From an uncultured Faecalibacterium sp. (GTDB lineage Bacteria > Bacillota > Clostridia > Oscillospirales > Ruminococcaceae), in the NCBI GenBank assembly GCA_937880095.1, contig CALFLK010000002.1:81792-145791 (forward strand): a stretch of 64,000 nucleotides of DNA, in the 5' to 3' direction. Below, one piece after another: positions 8,666 through 16,865 of the stretch (positions within the stretch are counted from its first letter, which is position 1; the number at the start of each line of letters is the position of its first letter). Both the position numbers and the translations under genes were made by a program. A model generated the notes under the pieces. That model searched no databases. It saw nothing but the letters and a program-made list of their open reading frames with translations, and was not told where the DNA came from.

Positions 8666-8842
8666 TTACTTGGAGTTCTTTGCGTTGGAGGATTTGGCGT
8701 TAGAAGCCTTGTCGCTGGCGCTCTTTACGTTGGAGCTGCTGTTCTTGGCAGAACTGCTGTTGGAAGAAGTATACTGGTTGGGGTGCTTGTTGGTGCTCTG
8801 GGTGGTACGCTTGTTGGATGCAGAATTCTTGTTCTTTTCCAT
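8666..8842 (-). CDS. Small Asn/Ser/Lys-rich protein, 58 residues
   Basis: I do not recognise this gene. The 58-residue product starts MEKNKNSASNKR and is almost entirely Asn, Ser, Lys, Ala and Thr, with no hydrophobic segment and repeated S-S-N-A-K-like units. AAAGGAG lies 9 bases upstream of the ATG, and it has a terminator behind it, so it is probably expressed. Low-complexity basic proteins of this kind occur next to housekeeping genes in clostridia and could bind nucleic acid or belong to spores, but nothing in the sequence proves either. It is divergent from the methyltransferase gene; the 99-base gap holds the hairpin GCAGAGC/GCTCTGC. Confidence 0.6.
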   Translation of the reverse strand: MEKNKNSASNKRTTQSTNKHPNQYTSSNSSSAKNSSSNVKSASDKASNAKSSNAKNSK

Positions 8843-8941
8843 GTTGTTTGCTCCTTTCTCAAAGCAGAGCGCTTTGCTCTGCGCATTGATATTGTTACCC
8901 CGCTGCGGGGGATTATGCATCAGACAGGAGGTTTTTTTATC

Positions 8942-10390
8942 ATGGCTCTGGAATATTTTGAACAGCGGGAACGCGCCCTTCTGGGCGACCGCTTTGATAC
9001 CCTGTACACGCCCCCGGCAGAAAAAGCTGCGCGCGGTGTAACGGTTTCTGCACTGCGCTGCACCCCGGAGCAGTTTGCTCAGTTGGTGGATTTTCCGGTG
9101 CGTCCGTCCCCGTTCTGTGCGGCGGGATTTTGCGTGGATGTGCCGGATTTCAAGCCGGGTAAGCATCCGTACCATGCAGCGGGCGTTTTCTATTCGCAGG
9201 AGCCTTCGGCATCTTCGGCAGCGCCGCTGCTGGGCGTGAAACCGGGTATGCGTGTTTTGGATACCTGTGCAGCACCGGGCGGTAAAACCAGCCAGCTGGC
9301 TACTGCATTGCAGGGTCACGGTCTTTTGGTGGCAAATGAATTTGTTGCCAGCCGTGCCGCAATCCTGAAACAAAATCTGGAGCGCATGGGCGTGCGCAAT
9401 GCGGTGGTACTGAACGAAGATACCAGCCGAATTGCAGAAGCATTGCCGGAATTTTTTGATCGTGTTCTGGTGGATGCGCCTTGCTCCGGCGAGGGTATGT
9501 TCCGCAAGGAAGAAGAAGCCAGCCGTCAGCACAGCGAAACGCTGGTGGAGCAGTGTGCAGAACTGGGCGCACAAATTCTGGATAACGCGGCTGCTGCGCT
9601 GGCACCGGGTGGTGTGATGGTGTATTCTACCTGCACCTTTGCACCGCAGGAGGACGAAGCTCAGGTGGCAGCATTTTTGGCACGTCATCCGGAATTTACC
9701 TTGCTGCCCACATTGGAAGAAAGCCCGCTGGTTTTCGGCAGTGAGGGCGAACCCAACCGTTTGGGCGAACAGTCCGCAGATACGACCTTGATGCGCCGCA
9801 TTTGGCCCTGTCAGGGTGGCGAAGGTCATTTTATCGCACGACTGCAAAAAGCAGGTGAACCACGTAAGCTGCCGCCCCTGGGTGAATTGACCGAAGAAGA
9901 AACCGCATGGCTGAATCCGAAACCCGCCAAGGGCAAAGCCAAAAAGGGCAAACCTGCCCCTAAAGGCGGAAAAGGTCAGTCTACTGGCGATGTGCTGAGT
10001 AGTTGGCAGGCATTTGCTACCGAATATTTCCCCAGCCTGACCGAAAAGCCGGCGCTGGTGCGTGGCGAAAATATTTTGCTGCCGCCGGCATTCCCCAATT
10101 TGCCGCTGCATATTTTGCGTGCCGGTGTTCTGGCTGGCAGCGCACAGAAAGGCCGTTTTGTGCCGGAACATCATCTGTTTACCGCATACGGCGCAGACTG
10201 CACCAATCAGGAAAAGCTGACCCTTTCCGACCCACGCACCCTTGCTTATTTGAAAGGTGAGGAAATCGAAGCCAAGACCGCACAAAACGGCTGGTGCTGC
10301 GTCACAGTGGACGGTTTTGCGCTGGGCGGCGGTAAAGTATCCGGCGGACGGGTGAAAAATCACTACCCGAAAGCGCTCCGATTCGTGTAA
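8942..10390 (+). CDS. RsmB/NOP-family rRNA cytosine-C5 methyltransferase (RsmF-like)
   Basis: SAM-dependent enzyme that methylates cytosine C5 in rRNA. The Rossmann core shows DTCAAPGGKTSQL (motif I), VDAPCSGEGMF with the release cysteine (motif IV) and STCTF with the nucleophilic cysteine (motif VI). A Lys/Gly/Ala-rich linker (about residues 318-345) leads to a C-terminal RsmF-type domain ending NHYPKALRF. The start at 8942 has CAGGAGG 9 bases upstream; the frame stays open further 5' but without a good start. 482 residues fits RsmF/YebU-like proteins. Target site is not predictable. Confidence 0.88.
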   Translation: MALEYFEQRERALLGDRFDTLYTPPAEKAARGVTVSALRCTPEQFAQLVDFPVRPSPFCAAGFCVDVPDFKPGKHPYHAAGVFYSQEPSASSAAPLLGVKPGMRVLDTCAAPGGKTSQLATALQGHGLLVANEFVASRAAILKQNLERMGVRNAVVLNEDTSRIAEALPEFFDRVLVDAPCSGEGMFRKEEEASRQHSETLVEQCAELGAQILDNAAAALAPGGVMVYSTCTFAPQEDEAQVAAFLARHPEFTLLPTLEESPLVFGSEGEPNRLGEQSADTTLMRRIWPCQGGEGHFIARLQKAGEPRKLPPLGELTEEETAWLNPKPAKGKAKKGKPAPKGGKGQSTGDVLSSWQAFATEYFPSLTEKPALVRGENILLPPAFPNLPLHILRAGVLAGSAQKGRFVPEHHLFTAYGADCTNQEKLTLSDPRTLAYLKGEEIEAKTAQNGWCCVTVDGFALGGGKVSGGRVKNHYPKALRFV

Positions 10391-10416
10391 AAGCGGGGAG
10401 AACTGCGGATATAGCC

Positions 10417-10445
10417 TTGAACACCGCGTGGCATCGTGGTATACT
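10417..10445 (+). promoter_or_regulatory. Sigma-A promoter of the YebC gene
   Basis: TTGAAC, 17 bases, TATACT, about 50 bases upstream of the start codon. Confidence 0.8.
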
Positions 10446-10502
10446 ATTACAGTTAGAGAAACTGCGCCCAGAAGAGCGCTTGAATAAACGGAGGAAGTAC
10501 CC

Positions 10503-11240
10503 ATGTCTGGACATAGCAAATGGAACAACATTAAACGCAAGAAGGAAAAGACCGACGGCGCAAAGGCTAAGGTCTTTACCAAGGTTGGCCGCGAAATCAG
10601 CGTGGCTGTGCGCGAGGGCGGTCCCGACCCCGCTAACAACAGCAAGCTGGCTGACCTGATCAGCAAGGCTAAGCGCATGAACGTGCCCAACGACAACATT
10701 CAGCGTATCATCAAGAAGGCTGAGGGCGGTGACAAGGAAGAGTTCGAAGCAGTTACTTACGAAGGCTACGGCGCAGGCGGCATCGCTGTCATGGTCGAGG
10801 CTCTGACCGATAACCGCAACCGTACCGCTGCAAATATGCGCCACTACTTCGATAAGTTCGGCGGCAACCTGGGCAGCATGGGCAGCGTTGGCTTTATGTT
10901 CACCCAGAAGGGCGTTATCGTTCTGGATCTGGAGGATAAGGACGCTGACGAGGCTATGATGGACGCTCTGGATGCAGGCGCTGAGGACTTCGACGCTGGC
11001 GAAGAAGCAGCAGAAGTCATCACCGATCCCGCAGCATTCTCCGAGGTTTGCCATGCTCTGGAGGCAAAGGGCTACGACTTCATCTCTGCTGATGTTGCTA
11101 TGGTGCCTTCTACCACCACTACCATCACCGATTCCGAAATCCAGACCAAGCTGACCAAGCTGTTCGACGCTCTGGACGACGACGATGATGTGCAGAACTT
11201 CTGGCACACTCTGGAAAATGAAGACGATCTGGATCGCTGA
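10503..11240 (+). CDS. YebC/PmpR family protein
   Basis: 245-residue protein with the family start MSGHSKWNNIKRKKEKTDGA and the central GYGPGG-like loop (here YEGYGAGGIAVMVEALTDN). Members have been described as DNA-binding regulators and, more recently, as factors that help ribosomes pass proline-rich stretches; both views exist and this sequence does not choose. CGGAGG lies 9 bases upstream of the ATG. It is monocistronic, with its own promoter and terminator. Confidence 0.93.
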   Translation: MSGHSKWNNIKRKKEKTDGAKAKVFTKVGREISVAVREGGPDPANNSKLADLISKAKRMNVPNDNIQRIIKKAEGGDKEEFEAVTYEGYGAGGIAVMVEALTDNRNRTAANMRHYFDKFGGNLGSMGSVGFMFTQKGVIVLDLEDKDADEAMMDALDAGAEDFDAGEEAAEVITDPAAFSEVCHALEAKGYDFISADVAMVPSTTTTITDSEIQTKLTKLFDALDDDDDVQNFWHTLENEDDLDR

Positions 11241-11260
11241 TTTTTCCCAATAACAATGCA

Positions 11261-11300
11261 AAAGGCTGTACCGCAGATTTTCTGTGGTGCAGCCTTTTTT
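11261..11300 (+). terminator. Intrinsic terminator after the YebC gene
   Basis: AAAGGCTG pairs with CAGCCTTT, with an inner CCGCAGA/TCTGTGG extension, then six T residues. Confidence 0.9.
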
Positions 11301-11325
11301 GTTTCGATAGAAAATCGTAAGGAAA

Positions 11326-11341
11326 CTTAAATAATTCTTAA
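11326..11341 (+). promoter_or_regulatory. CTTAA direct repeats, possible response-regulator site
   Basis: CTTAA occurs at 11326 and 11337, exactly 11 bases apart, upstream of the two-component operon, with a further TTAAG at 11361. OmpR/PhoB-type regulators bind direct repeats with this period, so autoregulation is plausible. A -10-like TACAAT lies at 11377 without a clear -35, as expected for an activated promoter. Confidence 0.4.
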
Positions 11342-11417
11342 GGCTCTTGCATCTTTTTTGTTAAGAAAAAGACTGTTACAATAAAGACACAAAAGAAAGC
11401 GCGCTGGAAGTTGAGGT

Positions 11418-12137
11418 ATGAGTATGGAATCTATTTTGATTTGCGATGATAATAAAGAGATTGTGGATGCCCTGAAAATCTATCTTGGCACGGTTGGCTA
11501 CACCCTGTATACGGCGGCAAACGGTGTGGAAGCATTGGATGTTGTGGACAACCACCCAATCGACTTGATTTTGATGGATATTATGATGCCCGGTATGGAC
11601 GGCTTGACCGCTACGGCACAGCTGCGGGAAAAGGGGAATATCCCCATTATCCTGCTCACCGCCAAAAGCGAAGAAGGCGACATGATTCTGGGGTTGGAGA
11701 TGGGCGCAGACGACTATATTACAAAGCCGTTCCGCCCGATGGAGCTGCTGGCTCGTGTAAAAAGTACCTTGCGCCGGTATAAACAACTTGGCGGTGCTGC
11801 AAAAGAAGTACCGGAAGGCGTCTTGCAGGTGGGCGGTCTTGCTCTGAATGATGAGCAGAAAATAGTTACGCTGGAGGGTGAACCCGTCAGCCTGACTCCG
11901 CTGGAATTTAAGCTGCTGCACTTTTTGATGCAGCACCCCGGTCAGGTATTTTCCGGGAAAAAGCTGTATCAGCAGGTCTGGGAGGAAGAAACCCTCTCCG
12001 GCGAAGGCGCAGTGGCAGTACATATTCGACACCTGCGGGAAAAGCTGGAAATCGACCCGGCAAACCCGCGTTTGATTCAGGTTGTTTGGGGGCAGGGCTA
12101 TAAACTGGTCCAGCCCAAAGTGAGAAATGAGGGATAA
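11418..12137 (+). CDS. OmpR-family response regulator
   Basis: Two-domain DNA-binding response regulator, 239 residues. The receiver domain (1-120) has D10/D11, the phospho-acceptor D54 in LILMDIMMPG, T81 and K103. The C-terminal winged helix (about 135-235) ends with the typical VWGQGYKL. A second ATG at 11424 is possible. Three bases after its stop begins a 50-residue membrane protein, then the sensor kinase, so the genes form a tight operon. CTTAA repeats upstream suggest autoregulation. The signal is unknown. Confidence 0.93.
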   Translation: MSMESILICDDNKEIVDALKIYLGTVGYTLYTAANGVEALDVVDNHPIDLILMDIMMPGMDGLTATAQLREKGNIPIILLTAKSEEGDMILGLEMGADDYITKPFRPMELLARVKSTLRRYKQLGGAAKEVPEGVLQVGGLALNDEQKIVTLEGEPVSLTPLEFKLLHFLMQHPGQVFSGKKLYQQVWEEETLSGEGAVAVHIRHLREKLEIDPANPRLIQVVWGQGYKLVQPKVRNEG

Positions 12138-12139
12138 CC

Positions 12140-12292
12140 ATGAGAAAGAGTAAAACAAATCTGGCACGCTATGGCAGAACAGCACAAACAGAAAAGCTGC
12201 TGCATCTGGCGGGCGCACTGGCAGCGGTCAGCGGCGTATTTACGCTGATTTCGCTGGCACAAAAACAAATGGGCAGGGGGTGTACACGATGA
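12140..12292 (+). CDS. Small single-span membrane protein between regulator and kinase
   Basis: Not a known family to me. An open frame of 50 codons begins ATG at 12140, two bases after the regulator stop, preceded by GAGGGAT, and ends at a TGA that overlaps the kinase ATG (ATGA). The product has a basic N-terminus (MRKSKTNLARYGR) and one hydrophobic stretch at about residues 21-40, consistent with an N-in single-span protein. The exact packing on both sides and the coupled stop/start argue that it is a real gene. It may tune the kinase, as other small membrane proteins do, but that is inference. Confidence 0.7.
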   Translation: MRKSKTNLARYGRTAQTEKLLHLAGALAAVSGVFTLISLAQKQMGRGCTR

Positions 12293-14526
12293 AGGACCGA
12301 CTGATTCAGATGACCAGAAGCCGAGCGGCAAAAATCCTTTGGTGGCTCGTATTGACTGTCGCAATGGCGGTCTTTAGCGCAATGGCGTATCTGTCTTTTC
12401 TGGGCGTGGATATGCGCGCATACGATCCAAGAACCAAATCTTACTGGGAAACCTCAAATGTAGATGGTTATCTGCGCAACATAGCAATCGACACGGTTTC
12501 CGCATGGGCGCAGCAGGGCTTTGAAGGCACTTTGAACCCGGCAACACCTGGATTTTTTGAAGTAGAGGGAACCGCTGCACTGCCGTATGAGCTGTATTAT
12601 GTGGATGAATACGGCACCAAGAAGCAGGAGATTTACACAAGTGACCGTTCCGAAGATGCGAAACGGCTGGTGCGCACCTATTATCTGTTGTATCCGGAAC
12701 AAAAGAATTGCGCAACGTTGGGCAGAGTGCATTACAGAGATGGTGAAATCGTTTCGGTAGAAAGTCTGAATAACTGGAACGCAGTTAGCTGGGACCCCAA
12801 AACGAATGAGATTGAGTTGCACCCGGAGAATGTGGAATCCGTTACATTAGATCTGGCACAGGTGGAAGGAACGTCTGTGTGGATTCAGCAGGCAGATGGT
12901 GTGGTAGAATCCATCGAAATGCCGACGACGGAAGAACCTGTACAAGAAACACCCCAAAAGGGTAGTAACGGTCGGTTGGCTGCATTCGACCAGTATGTAG
13001 ACGAAGAAGTTTTTTTGAACGGGTCCATACAGTCGGGACCTTGGTATATTACTTCTATGCGGCAGGAGCTGGTTCTTTACAATGTTCTGCATGCGATTCA
13101 AGGTAAGGTTCTGATTGTGCAGATCCTTTGTCTGCTGATTGGTCTGGGCGCAGTGATTATGATTAGTCTGGGTGCAGGCTGGAGCACAAAGACAAATCAA
13201 CTTCAGCTGTGCTGGTACGATAAAATCCCCATGGAAGCACAGCTGGTGCTGTTTTTAATTGCGGCATTCTTTGGCTTTGTCTTTCTCGTCAATTTGAACA
13301 GCAGCCTTGTATGGTCTTATAGCAACGATCTGCTCCGTTTGCTGCTGCCCGGAGTAGACACCTACCCGCAACTGTTTGCAGCAGCAGTCGGTATCATTGT
13401 CGCGATTCTTTTGCTCATGGAGCTGTTTGCTTGGTCGATTATTTTCAGCTTTGTACGCTGGGCAAAACAGGGAAATCTCTTTGGCGGTTTCTGGACATTC
13501 CGTGTGTTAAAGACCGTATGTTCTGCCGTTCCGCTGATTTTGCAGTGTACGCTGTTGATGGTAGCGGCAGGCGTCATTCAGTTTTTCCTGACGATTAACA
13601 GTTATTGGAATGGTCCGTTCTTTGCGTTGCTGTTTGGCGGATTCGTCTGGTTGGTGACCTTTATCTGCATCGCATACGCAGCACTGTGCTTGCAGGATTT
13701 GCGTCGTCTGGCAAAAGCATTTTTGGCGGGCGATTACAATGCAAAACCCAAGTTTAAGTATCACTATCCCATTATGCAGGAAATCGGCGAAGATATTTGC
13801 CGTGTAGGCGATGGTATGAATGTGGCGGTGGAGCAGCGCATCAAGTCTGAGCGCATGAAGACCGAGCTGATCACCAACGTTTCCCATGACTTGAAAACCC
13901 CGCTGACCAGCATCATCAACTATACCGATTTGCTGCAGCACGAAGAGTTGCCCCCACAGGCAGCTGAATATGCGGAAATCATTGCCCGACAGGGCGAGCG
14001 CCTGCATAAGCTGACCGTGGATTTGGTGGATGCCAGCAAGGCAGCCAGCGGTGTTATGAGCTGCACCAAAGCCCCCACCGATGTAAAAGAGCTGTGCGAG
14101 CAGGCAATGGGCGAATATACCGAGCGCCTGACCGCCGTGGGTCTGATTCCAGTGCTCAGTATGCCGGAAGAAGATTTGGTGGCACAGCTGGACGGTCGGC
14201 TGACATGGCGCATTTTGGATAACCTGCTATCCAATGCGTGCAAGTACGCCCAGCCGGGTACCCGCGTATATCTGGTGGTTTCCCAGCAGGACAGCAAGGT
14301 GTCTTTGACCTTGAAGAACATTTCCCGTGATCCGCTGAATGTCCCGGCGGAAGAATTGATGGAACGCTTTGTGCGTGGTGACAGCGCACGCAGCAGCGAA
14401 GGCAGTGGTTTGGGACTTTCCATTGCACGCAGCTTGGCAGAACTGCAGGGCGGTAGCTTCAATTTGTATATCAACGGCGATTTGTTCCAGGCGCAGGCAA
14501 CCTTCCCCTTAGATCAGCCCCAATAA
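12289..14526 (+). CDS. Membrane sensor histidine kinase
   Basis: 745-residue kinase paired with the regulator at 11418. A first transmembrane helix (about 12-33) is followed by an extracytoplasmic region (about 35-250) and then some five more hydrophobic segments (about 255-465), an unusually large membrane part. The HisKA motif VSHDLKTPL carries phospho-acceptor H533; ATPase boxes follow as N in LSNACKYA and G in GSGLGLSIA. The ATG at 12289 overlaps the stop of the small protein and has GGGGG 8 bases upstream; a GTG at 12280 is less well placed. The multi-span sensor may read a membrane or transporter signal. Confidence 0.92.
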   Translation: MKDRLIQMTRSRAAKILWWLVLTVAMAVFSAMAYLSFLGVDMRAYDPRTKSYWETSNVDGYLRNIAIDTVSAWAQQGFEGTLNPATPGFFEVEGTAALPYELYYVDEYGTKKQEIYTSDRSEDAKRLVRTYYLLYPEQKNCATLGRVHYRDGEIVSVESLNNWNAVSWDPKTNEIELHPENVESVTLDLAQVEGTSVWIQQADGVVESIEMPTTEEPVQETPQKGSNGRLAAFDQYVDEEVFLNGSIQSGPWYITSMRQELVLYNVLHAIQGKVLIVQILCLLIGLGAVIMISLGAGWSTKTNQLQLCWYDKIPMEAQLVLFLIAAFFGFVFLVNLNSSLVWSYSNDLLRLLLPGVDTYPQLFAAAVGIIVAILLLMELFAWSIIFSFVRWAKQGNLFGGFWTFRVLKTVCSAVPLILQCTLLMVAAGVIQFFLTINSYWNGPFFALLFGGFVWLVTFICIAYAALCLQDLRRLAKAFLAGDYNAKPKFKYHYPIMQEIGEDICRVGDGMNVAVEQRIKSERMKTELITNVSHDLKTPLTSIINYTDLLQHEELPPQAAEYAEIIARQGERLHKLTVDLVDASKAASGVMSCTKAPTDVKELCEQAMGEYTERLTAVGLIPVLSMPEEDLVAQLDGRLTWRILDNLLSNACKYAQPGTRVYLVVSQQDSKVSLTLKNISRDPLNVPAEELMERFVRGDSARSSEGSGLGLSIARSLAELQGGSFNLYINGDLFQAQATFPLDQPQ

Positions 14527-14536
14527 ATCCCAATAG

Positions 14537-14579
14537 AAAAGGCACAGGCAAGCTGTACATAAGCTGCCTGTGCCTTTTT
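14537..14579. terminator. Bidirectional terminator
   Basis: AAAGGCACAGGCA pairs with TGCCTGTGCCTTT between the convergent kinase and NusG-II genes; T runs lie on both strands. Confidence 0.9.
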
Positions 14580-14586
14580 GTTTTGT

Positions 14587-14937
14587 TTAAGCGGCGGGGA
14601 CAATCATTAAAACCGCATGACCCGGTACGCAGACCGCCTGCTGATCCTCGACGGAAATCCAGCCGTAGTTTTCGCACACATGGTCGGGGCAGACGCTGTT
14701 GATAAAACGAGCCTGACCGTCCTGCACCTGAATGGTAACGGTGAGATAGCCGGTATCTACGGTGTAGGTTTCGTCTTTGTTCAGCGGAATGTCCATGACG
14801 GTGTTGTTATCGCCGTAGGTGAGCTGTGCCTGTGTCGATTCGGCAGGGATGCGGGTGCGCTGCCAAAGCAGCAAGCCCAGCGCAGCAACCAGAATGACTA
14901 CGGTAAAAATTATATTCAGAATGGTACTTTTTTTCAT
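14587..14937 (-). CDS. NusG domain II-containing protein
   Basis: 116-residue protein with an N-terminal transmembrane helix (about 7-25) and a small extracytoplasmic beta domain holding the family pattern C-P-D-H-V-C-E-N-Y-G-W-I and A-V-C-V-P-G-H. This NusG-II family is common in Firmicutes, often next to FMN-binding and thiamine/flavin-related genes, but its function is not settled; the conserved cysteines suggest a disulfide. CAGGAG precedes the ATG at 14937 by 9 bases. It ends at the terminator shared with the kinase. Confidence 0.8.
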   Translation of the reverse strand: MKKSTILNIIFTVVILVAALGLLLWQRTRIPAESTQAQLTYGDNNTVMDIPLNKDETYTVDTGYLTVTIQVQDGQARFINSVCPDHVCENYGWISVEDQQAVCVPGHAVLMIVPAA

Positions 14938-15029
14938 GTGAAAATCTCCTGTTATCGATGTACTCTTAGCATTGTACCATGGATGCAGGCGAAAGAAAAG
15001 CCTATATTCGGAAAGTCTTATCCTGCGGA

Positions 15030-15058
15030 TTGACACAGACGGTAAAAATCGGTATCCT
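15030..15058 (+). promoter_or_regulatory. Sigma-A promoter of the M20 gene
   Basis: A perfect TTGACA, 17 bases, then TATCCT, about 40 bases before the start codon. Confidence 0.75.
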
Positions 15059-15097
15059 TGCAGCAGAGGGTATTTTGACCCGGAAAGGGACACGAAA

Positions 15098-16222
15098 ATG
15101 AGTTTACTGAAACAGGATTTTGAATGGCTCCATGCACATCCGGAGCTTTCTTATGAAGAATATGAAACCACCAACTACGTGCGCAATCGCCTGACCGAAG
15201 CAGGTGTGGAGATTTTACCCTATCTGCTGGAAACCGGTCTGGTTGCGCAGGTGCAGGGCAAGGCAGAAGGTCCTGTCGTGGCTTTGCGTGCGGATATGGA
15301 TGCCCTGCTGGTACAGGAAGAATCCGGCGTAGCCTATGCGTCCTGCAATGCAGGTAAAATGCACGCCTGCGGGCATGACTTTCATACCGCAGTGCTGTTG
15401 GATACGGCACGAAAGTTGCAGGCAAAGAAAGATGCCTTGGCAGGTACGGTGCGTTTGATTTTCCAGCCGGGTGAGGAGCGCAGCGACGGCGCGCTCAAGA
15501 TTCTGGCAACCCCTGCCATGCAGGATGTACAGGCAGTGTTTGCATTGCATACCGCACCTTGGTTCCCGGTTGGTACGATTGGTGTGCGCAATGGCGCAGC
15601 CAGCGCATCGGTAGATCGCTTTGAAATCACCGTTACAGGTCAGGGCTGTCATGCAGCATCGCCGGAAAAGGGAGTTGACGCCATTGTGGCGGCAGCTGCG
15701 ATTGTCAGTGCAGCACAAACCGTGGTCAGCCGCAATGTTTCTCCGGTGCATCCTGCGTTGGTGAGCATCACCCACTTTGAGGCAGGTACGACGTGGAATG
15801 TCATTCCGGAAAGCGCGTATCTGGAAGGTACCGTGCGCACCCATTTTGCCGCTGACCGAGAGATGATTCCCCAGCGTCTGGAAGCAATCGCAAAGGGTGT
15901 TGCCGCAGGCTATGGCACAACCGCAACATTTACATGGCACGCAGGTCCTCCGGCAACGGATAACGACCCGGAATGGACCGCATTTGCCGCCGAAGTTGCC
16001 CAGAAACAGGGCATCACCGTAGAAGAAGACCCTGCTAATATGCTGGGTGAGGATTTCTCCTGGTTCCAGCAGAAAGCACCAGGCGTGTATATCCATGTTG
16101 GCGTAGGCTTAACTAAGCCTTTGCACAACCCCGGCTTTACCGTAGACGAAGCATCTCTGGAACCGGCAGCAGCATATTCTGCTGCTTTGGCACAGGCTGC
16201 ACTGGAAAAGCTGGCAAAATGA
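15098..16222 (+). CDS. M20 family amidohydrolase/peptidase
   Basis: Cytosolic zinc hydrolase of the M20D amidohydrolase branch (hippurate, N-acyl amino acid or IAA-amino-acid hydrolase type), 374 residues. The motifs RADMDAL, CGHDFHTA, QPGEERSDGA (catalytic Glu) and the final H-N-P-G-F supply the metal and catalytic ligands; a dimerisation lid sits in the middle. The ATG at 15098 matches the family start LHAHPELSYEE and has AAAGGGA 7 bases upstream; the frame is open further 5' but across the promoter. The actual acyl substrate is not predictable. Confidence 0.9.
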   Translation: MSLLKQDFEWLHAHPELSYEEYETTNYVRNRLTEAGVEILPYLLETGLVAQVQGKAEGPVVALRADMDALLVQEESGVAYASCNAGKMHACGHDFHTAVLLDTARKLQAKKDALAGTVRLIFQPGEERSDGALKILATPAMQDVQAVFALHTAPWFPVGTIGVRNGAASASVDRFEITVTGQGCHAASPEKGVDAIVAAAAIVSAAQTVVSRNVSPVHPALVSITHFEAGTTWNVIPESAYLEGTVRTHFAADREMIPQRLEAIAKGVAAGYGTTATFTWHAGPPATDNDPEWTAFAAEVAQKQGITVEEDPANMLGEDFSWFQQKAPGVYIHVGVGLTKPLHNPGFTVDEASLEPAAAYSAALAQAALEKLAK

Positions 16223-16249
16223 AGCCGAAGAATTTTGCAGGAGGAGCAG

Positions 16250-16750
16250 ATGAGCAAGATTCAGATTCGTCACGCAGGCATAGGCGATGAGAAAATTTTG
16301 GCGGAGATTCAAACTGCATCTTGGAAAGATGCTTTCGCTGAGATTTTATCGCAGGAAGAACTGGAGCGATACACGAACGTACAGGCATCCACCGAAATGT
16401 ATGCGCACGTTTTGCGTAATAAGATTGCAAATGGTTCGATTTTGTATATAGATGAGAACCCGCATGGTATGGCTTTTTGGGGCGAATACAGAGTAAGTCA
16501 AAATGAAAATACAGCGGAATTGATTTGCATTCATAGCTTGTGCAATAACTGGGGCAAAGGGTATGGGTCCTTGTTGATGCAGCACGTTCTCGATGAAATT
16601 CGCAAGGCAGGGTGTGTATCGGTGGTTTTGTGGGTCTTTGCGGAAAATGTGCGTGCCAGAAGATTTTACGAAAAACACGGTTTTGTTTTGACGGACAAAA
16701 CAAAGGCGGATTTTAGCTCTGCTGAGGTAATGTATACCAAGCACCTGTAA
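16250..16750 (+). CDS. GNAT family N-acetyltransferase
   Basis: 166-residue GNAT protein with the acetyl-CoA loop in NNWGKGYGSLLMQHVL (motif A, Q/R-x-x-G-x-G/A) and the C-terminal VFAENVRARRFYEKHGF (motif B). AGGAGG lies 6 bases before the ATG. It begins 27 bases after the amidohydrolase and shares its transcript, ending at a strong terminator. The acceptor may be an amine, amino acid or protein terminus; nothing in the sequence fixes it. Confidence 0.85.
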   Translation: MSKIQIRHAGIGDEKILAEIQTASWKDAFAEILSQEELERYTNVQASTEMYAHVLRNKIANGSILYIDENPHGMAFWGEYRVSQNENTAELICIHSLCNNWGKGYGSLLMQHVLDEIRKAGCVSVVLWVFAENVRARRFYEKHGFVLTDKTKADFSSAEVMYTKHL

Positions 16751-16773
16751 ACGATCCGGCAGAAAATAATATA

Positions 16774-16811
16774 AAAAGAGGACCGTATCATTTCGATACG
16801 GTCCTCTTTTT
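16774..16811. terminator. Bidirectional terminator
   Basis: AAGAGGACCGTATC pairs with GATACGGTCCTCTT around a five-base loop, T runs on both strands; it separates the convergent acetyltransferase and flavoprotein genes. Confidence 0.95.
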
Positions 16812-16865
16812 CAGCCGAATACATTCTGATTCAAACAATCAGCGCAGGGGATATAGGAGAAGCGA

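Noticed and set aside
8600..8941. 5' extension of the methyltransferase frame
   Set aside because: It crosses the mrnC terminator and a convergent gene; ATG 8942 has the only good ribosome binding site and the family start.
14972..15097. 5' extension of the M20 amidohydrolase frame
   Set aside because: It would run through a consensus promoter; the family begins at the later ATG.
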